Source: Sphagnum compactum
Lineage: Eukaryota > Bryophyta > Sphagnopsida > Sphagnales
Direction of reading: 5' to 3'
Assembly: GCA_965153455.1 (NCBI GenBank)
Contig: OZ234496.1
Coordinates: 10,377,863-10,441,862, forward strand
DNA length: 64,000 bases
Notes under the pieces: generated by a model
Seen by the model: only the letters and a program-made list of their open reading frames with translations
What the model was told of the DNA's origin: nothing
The model's database searches: none
Position numbers and translations under genes: made by a program
Part shown: positions 58,570 through 64,000 of the stretch, one piece after another
How positions within the stretch are numbered: position 1 is the first letter of the stretch
Layout of the letters: every line of letters starts with the position of its first letter

Positions 58570-59770
58570 AAATGGTATTTCACTAGAAATCAAAAGAAGA
58601 TGACCAATAACAAAGTTTAAATGACCACTAGAACCAAGACCACCGAGAACACCTACAAATGCCACATTATGGTCCATTTCACCAAAAATGAAAAGAAGAT
58701 GACCATCACTAGACTAAAACCAAGACCACCATTGCCCGATTCAGGGTTTGTTTCACAAGAAGACCATCAATATGGATTTAGATGACTATTAGAATGAAAA
58801 TCACCAATAGGATCACTTGCATTGCCCAACAAAAGATTTGTTTTATCAAAAATCAAAGGAAGAAAATCATAACATGGGTTGAGATGATTGCTAAAATCAA
58901 GAACACCAACAAGACCAAAAATGTATTGCCCAATTAAAGGTTTGTTTTACAAGAAACCCAAAGAAGAAAACCATCAAAATGGGTTTAGATGACCATTGGA
59001 ACCAAGATCACCAACAAGTCCATTTGCATTGCCCAACAAAAGATTTGTTTCACCAAATATCAAACGATGAAGACCATAACATGGGTTTAGGTAACCATTA
59101 GAACCAAGAATACCAACAAGACCAAAAGTGCATTGCCCAATTAAGGGTCTATACTTTATTTCACTTCAAATCAAAGAAAGATTACCAACATAAAGCTTTA
59201 AATGATGATTGGAACCAAGCCCACCTATATTGCCCAAATTTAGAATATATTTCACCACAAATATTAAGAAGAAGACAATTGGAGCCTATGGGTTTAGATG
59301 ACCACCAAAACTAAGATCCCCAACAAGACCACCTGCAAATCTACTAATTTAAGGTCTATTTCACCAAAAATCAAAGGAAGATAACCATCAAAACCAAGAA
59401 CACCAAAAATACAATTTAGTTCCATTGCCCAATTCAAGGGATGTACCACCAAAAATCAAAGGAAGAAAACCATTAAAATAGGGGTTTAGATGACACCAAA
59501 CATCAAGAACACCAAGAAAACCACTTGCATTTGTGAGTGGAACTCATCTATTTCACCAAAATTCAAAAGAAGATAACCATCATTGGGCCTTAGATAAACA
59601 CCATAATCAAGATCATCAAAAAATCATTTGCATTTGTGGAATCATAGTTTGTTTACTAAAATTCAAAAGAAGATGACTATCACTAGGGTTTAGATGACCA
59701 CTAGAATCAAGAACATGACTTGAAGACCATTTAAAAAATCAAGGTCTTTTTTACTAGAATTCAGAAAAAG
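58570..59770 (+). repeat. Satellite-like tandem array, roughly 100-125-bp units
   Basis: About ten diverged units carry the ordered words ATCAAA.GAAGA, GACCATCA/ATAACAT, GGGTTTAGATGACCA, GAACCAAGA.CACCAACAAGACC, TTGCATTGCCCAA and TTTGTTTCACCAAA. Alternate units are more alike (CCAACAAAAGATTTGTTT versus CCAATTAA.GGT), giving a higher-order period near 210 bp in 58.8-59.15 kb. No coding frame. Confidence 0.75.
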
Positions 59771-61060
59771 ATGTACCAAAATATAGGAGAGATCCTACTT
59801 TTTTCTACTTTCCTCTCTAACTTATAGCTGAATTTGGGTTAGTCCTTGTGGTTGATCACCAACCCACCTCCTTCACAAATTTGAAAAACAATTGCATAGA
59901 ATACTCATTTAATTATTTTTAAAATTATTGTAACCAATTTTTTTAAATTATTAATTAAAAATGTAAGCAATCAAATCACGCACATTATCCCCTCAATCCT
60001 TTCTGGATTATGTAAGTGAGCATTTATGCCTTTTCTTATTATGATTGCACCCATTACAAGTTCTTAAAGGATATGGCAATAATGTTATAATAGTGGCACC
60101 CATTGCAAGGGCTAGGACATTCACATGGACATTTATCTCATCCAATAATTTCGTTACAAATATTTTATGAATTTATGATGAGATTTTTCAAAGCTAGTAT
60201 AGGGAGGATTTTACGTAATCCTTCATATGATCATCCATTGGCAATTCCAACTAACTAAAATGTGAAGAACGGTATGAAAATCTAACCACCTCACTCCTCT
60301 AATGACTACCTCTCTCCTTTCCTAATAAGGACCTCATTCCTTTCCTGTACCCTCCATGGATATAAGAAAAAATAAAATTTAATATGCCTTTTCATGTCCA
60401 TAATATTTATAGTGACATTATTTATTAATTACTCTTCTTGTATAACAATAATAATAATAATGAAATATTTGAAAACCATATGGGAACATAGGAAGAGAGG
60501 AAAAAAAAGTTGATCATCACTGATAATGTGAAGCACCACAGAGCCCAAGTTAATATCAAGAGGTTATATACTTGTAGCTCCATCAAAAAGAAGAGACTTC
60601 AAATAGACTTAAAATCAAACTTGAATTGGAACTAAAATTGCAAAAGCCACCAATCATACCAACCTTGTTGCAATTGCTAGTAATCATTTATCACAAGCCA
60701 CCTAGAATGCAGACTTCCTTTTTCAATGTGGAGATTGTTAAATTCAACTTGGAAATTATAGAAGGATGTGTTAAAAGAAAATTGAGACATTCATTATTAT
60801 GTCTCAAACTCCTGACGCCCTAACCCCTTTAGCAGGTCCTACCCCAGGAGACCCAACTCCTAAAGATCCTACCCAGAGAACCTACTCTTGAATAGGATAC
60901 AAAGGAAAGGGGCAGTTCATGGCTTTCGAGAAACAAAGATATCCCACAAAAGCACCACTGGAAACAGAATTTCATTGCTAACAAATTTCATCTACCACCT
61001 AAACCCTTCAAACTTAGTCTATTCAACTCAACAAAGCCAATACCCATGAAACATTGCTCT
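59771..61060. other. Intergenic, nothing recognised
   Basis: AT-rich, with a short C-rich patch near 60815-60890. No supported gene. Confidence 0.3.
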
Positions 61061-61063
61061 TAA

Positions 61064-61411
61064 GACCATCTCCTGCAGTGCTCAGAAAGTGACCCTGCTA
61101 AAATATTTTTCACATCCAAGTTCTAGTTACTTTTTTCCAACCCCTCCCATAAAACTGAAATTGGGACTGCAAATAGGTGGGAGACTTCTAAAAGCAACCC
61201 ACCTGGACCAATCAGGCTTTCTGGCCAAACAGAAACAGGGAGAAGTCAATAAATACAACTTAACTGTAGTTATTAGATTGTTCCAACTTGCAGGGCAACT
61301 GCATTTTTTCCGCATCACAGCAGTCTCCAGTGGATCCACTGGATTTCACTGCTGAACCTCATCCAAGATTTCCAGTGCAGGGCCACATACTGAGCACCGG
61401 TGGAGATGCTC
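61064..61411 (+). mobile_element. PIF/Harbinger (Tourist-like) MITE, 348 bp
   Basis: The left end is GACCATCTCC...GTGCTCAG. The right end, reverse-complemented, is GAGCATCTCC...GTGCTCAG, with 18 of 22 terminal bases matching. It is flanked on both sides by TAA (61061-61063 and 61412-61414), the 3-bp TAA/TTA target preference of Harbinger elements. The interior is non-coding. A second copy lies in intron 2 of the ADP/ATP carrier gene. Confidence 0.85.
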
Positions 61412-61698
61412 TAAGTGCTTTGTTTTGTGTTTGATGAAAACTCTGCAGCAGCAAAGCATAGAATTGTGTCAAAAAGAGTTCTAAAATTAGGAGCATTTGA
61501 AGAAATACCTAGCATATTTTTTCATGTTGATGGATACAAGGGGCTACACAGCTTGTTCTCTCTTCCTTCCATCTTAAACTGTGCTCCTGGTATCAAACCA
61601 CTTTCAAGATGGGTACTTTTCTGCAATCCTTTACTTTCAGCAGATATTCAGCAGAAAGGAAATTACTTCTTAAGTTTATCATAAACTTTCTGATAAAT

Positions 61699-61745
61699 AC
61701 AACATTGGAAGTTTATCTACAATGGAAGTTTATCTACATTGGAAG
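61699..61745 (+). repeat. 17-bp tandem duplication
   Basis: TGGAAGTTTATCTACA occurs twice in direct succession, followed by a third partial TGGAAG. Confidence 0.9.
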
Positions 61746-62086
61746 CTGCACGGAGCTTCAGCAGTACCACCATGTGTAGAAAGAATAAACAAAATAGAAC
61801 CACCTTCATAACTTAGCATAATGCCAGCATACTGAATCCTTGTCCTTAATCTTACCAATAAGAGCTTCCACCCCACAATCTTGCTTGCAGAGATGGGCTC
61901 TCAGCAATTCTCTCCTGGACTGATCACAGAAAACGAACATAAAAAATTAGCACAATCTTACTAGCACCCTTGATACTCAGACCACTCTTCCTTCTATTCT
62001 GGTGAATGTACCACCCCTTCCTTTTAAATACTTTTGCAAGCAAAGGATTGGTAACTTCTTTTGGCAGTCAATGTAATTTCAGCTCC

Positions 62087-62175
62087 TCTGAAGCTCAGAT
62101 TCTGAGATGACAGCAGCTGATATTGGTTTCAACTCCTCTGAAGCTCAAACTCTGAGATGACAGCCAGCAATGTTG
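62087..62175 (+). repeat. 40-bp tandem duplication
   Basis: TTTCA(G/A)CTCCTCTGAAGCTCA.A.TCTGAGATGACAGC (split by changes) occurs twice with 40-bp spacing, CTCCTCTG at 62093 and 62133. Confidence 0.9.
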
Positions 62176-62639
62176 GTTCAAAATACTGCAGGCCTGTGTG
62201 AAAGGTTCTGGAACAGGGAGTGATCATCCCCACTTCTGTTATACATGGTCTGCAGTCATAAGACCTCTCCCAAAAACTGCTTGAAGTGGGGAAAGACTTA
62301 GTGCAACATTTGCCTGATTCTGTTGAGTTCATACTCCATCATGCTGTCCCTGAACACTGCAGCCAAACTCATAAGACACCCAACGAGAAAAGACAAGAAA
62401 AATAAGCAGGAAAATAAAATGGTCGCAAAGGGATGACATGAAAATGACATCCTAAATCTCTCAAGAAAATGCTGAAATGTGGCAGACTTGTTATCAACAT
62501 AGCTTGGTCTTTGGCAAGTTCTGGGAGCAATTTGATGCCTACCTTTTTCCCAAAAATGTGAACTGTAGAAGGGACTAATAGGGTGGGAACATGTGGCCAC
62601 TTTTGTCACAATCAATCTTCACCAATTACAAATATCTCA

Positions 62640-62717
62640 GGCGGCAAAGAGAACTCCTTTTGCTCTTTCAGCATCTCCGGCGGCAAAGAGAACTCCTTTT
62701 GCTCTTTCAGCATCTCC
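62640..62717 (+). repeat. Perfect 39-bp tandem duplication
   Basis: The unit starting GGCGGCAAAGAGAACTCC and ending CAGCATCTCC is repeated exactly, beginning at 62640 and 62679. In one frame it would encode AAKRTPFALSASP twice inside an open stretch ending at 62997 that has no ATG at its head and no recognised domain. A short exon is possible but unsupported. Confidence 0.95.
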
Positions 62718-63214
62718 ACTTCCTTATGATCCACTGTCTGCCATCCATCAAGGTAGCTCAGAAATAGAAAAGCACATTACAAAACAAGCTTTCACCGGAG
62801 AAAGGCTTGACCCTGCTTGCTGCTCGATAACCATAGACCTTGCAACCAGTTTAGAAGGAACAAGTGAGATAAATGGAGAGAGATGGAGAGAGAAAGGGAA
62901 AAGGATGGTTCATGAAGAGATGAGATGTGCCAGTGTCCAAAACCAGGCATTTAATCCAGTTGGAACACTTGCAAGTGCTCTGCTTCTTACCATGTGATCA
63001 AGATTGTAGCAACGGTCCAGAAGCTGCAGGACTTCATCTGATGTGAAGCGCCGCTTTAATCTGCAGCATCCAGCTCCTTTAGATTATAACGAGCACAAAC
63101 ACCTCATTCAAAAAATCTTGCTTTTGTCATACAAGAGATGGCAGAGAACTCCATGACAATGCTTCAAAGGTAACCCTTTTGTCAGTTCCAAAACCAAAAC
63201 TGATTTAACTAGAA

Positions 63215-63510
63215 TGAGTGCAGTCATAACTTCATGAGTGTCCCGCAAACAGTCACTCACAAAGCATCAGACCATCACTTTCATCATGAACTCCCCCACT
63301 GACTTCATAAAGCTCCTGATGGTGGATGTAGACAATTATATAATAATGAGCCATTATCTTCAGGCAAATCTTGGACAAACATCTGCATCCTGAGTGTCTT
63401 TTGCATTTCAGGAAGAAATGGGAAGACTCAAGTTATCATGTCATCTAAAAATGCAATAGAATACATATCTTCATAAGTATTAAGAACCTCTCTGTACTTA
63501 AGATTACATG
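63215..63510 (+). repeat. Diverged dispersed repeat, copy 2 (partner at 3.2 kb)
   Basis: Same order of blocks as 3230-3525: GACCATCACTTTCATCA, AGCTCCTGATGGTGGATGTAG, ATATAAT, TGCATCCTGAGT, GGGAAGACTCA and CTCTCTGTA. Sequence around it to the end of the window has no recognised gene. Confidence 0.5.
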
Positions 63511-64000
63511 AGCATGAATAGAATTGAGAAATGACCCAATATTATTGTCATAAAGACTTTCACTCCAACAACATACGAGAGAACAAGAAAAGGAAAAGAA
63601 AAAAAACCCAGAGAAAAGACTGAGAGCAGTTTGGACAACAGCAACGGTCACCTACATATTCAGAGTTACACTTCAACAGCAACATGTGGGGTATCAACTA
63701 CAAACTAGCTACCATAGCATCCATACTGATTTCATCAGCTCCCAGCTAAGTGGAGGTCAATGTCATGCATTAACCAATGGTGCCAACTTTCTGTCACAAG
63801 TCTGACAGTAATGAGAAAACAGTGAGGATTTTGGCTAGCTAAACAAACTATGAAAGAGAAGATAACACAAAAAGCAAAGTTAAGGAACACAAAAAGAAGA
63901 AAAACCAAACAAGGAAAGAGGAAGAGAACACAGAAAACATAGAGAAGCATGATCGTATATTCCAAGACAGCATCTAAGCCAAAGGCATAGAGAGGCCTTC

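Overview
This window looks like nuclear DNA of a land plant with a large, repeat-rich genome. Only three intron-bearing protein genes are recognisable in 64 kb. They lie in AT-rich intergenic DNA full of MITEs, LTR-retrotransposon remains, a Helitron and tandem repeats, with two degraded plastid-derived pieces near the left end. Gene structures and protein motifs are plainly plant: class II trehalose-phosphate synthase, mitochondrial ADP/ATP carrier and cytokinin dehydrogenase. Low gene density and divergent proteins make me think of a seed-free plant such as a fern, but the sequence does not prove this.

Layout. 1-2.1 kb: no recognisable gene. 2.1-3.0 kb: plastid-derived relics (a trnL-CAA-like tRNA and an antisense 16S rRNA piece). 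3.2-15.9 kb: AT-rich DNA with degenerate tandem repeats, a TA microsatellite and a G-run cluster. 15.9-25.7 kb: a higher-GC island. Its left half holds broken pieces of at least five unrelated plant gene families: CLC chloride channel, non-specific phospholipase C, ribosomal protein L5, pepsin-like aspartic protease and inositol polyphosphate 5-phosphatase. Its right half is a decayed Helitron Rep/helicase gene with a 43-codon in-frame repeat array at its N-terminal side, several CGA-to-TGA stops and a clean 951-bp solo LTR inserted in it. The island is flanked on both sides by very AT-rich DNA. 25.7-33.4 kb: intergenic, including a hAT-type MITE with a perfect 8-bp target duplication. 33.5-37.7 kb: a tandem-repeat array followed by an intact class II TPS gene (three coding exons, 843 codons). 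37.7-46.4 kb: intergenic with repeats and a further inverted-repeat element. 46.4-48.5 kb: mitochondrial ADP/ATP carrier gene (three coding exons, 469 codons), with a Harbinger-like MITE in its second intron. 48.5-54.2 kb: intergenic, ending in Ty3/Gypsy gag and reverse-transcriptase relics. 54.8-57.2 kb: cytokinin dehydrogenase gene on the minus strand (five exons, 513 codons). 57.2-60 kb: minisatellite, telomere-like and satellite-like arrays. 60-64 kb: intergenic with a second, better-preserved copy of the Harbinger-like MITE.

The three host genes do not form a functional cluster. TPS belongs to sugar signalling, the carrier exchanges ATP and ADP across the inner mitochondrial membrane, and CKX degrades cytokinin. 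The most interesting part is the 15.9-25.7 kb island, which reads as a gene-fragment-collecting Helitron, or a larger composite element, now decaying by CpG-type transitions and carrying a younger LTR insertion. Its outer ends could not be fixed, so the capture mechanism remains inference.
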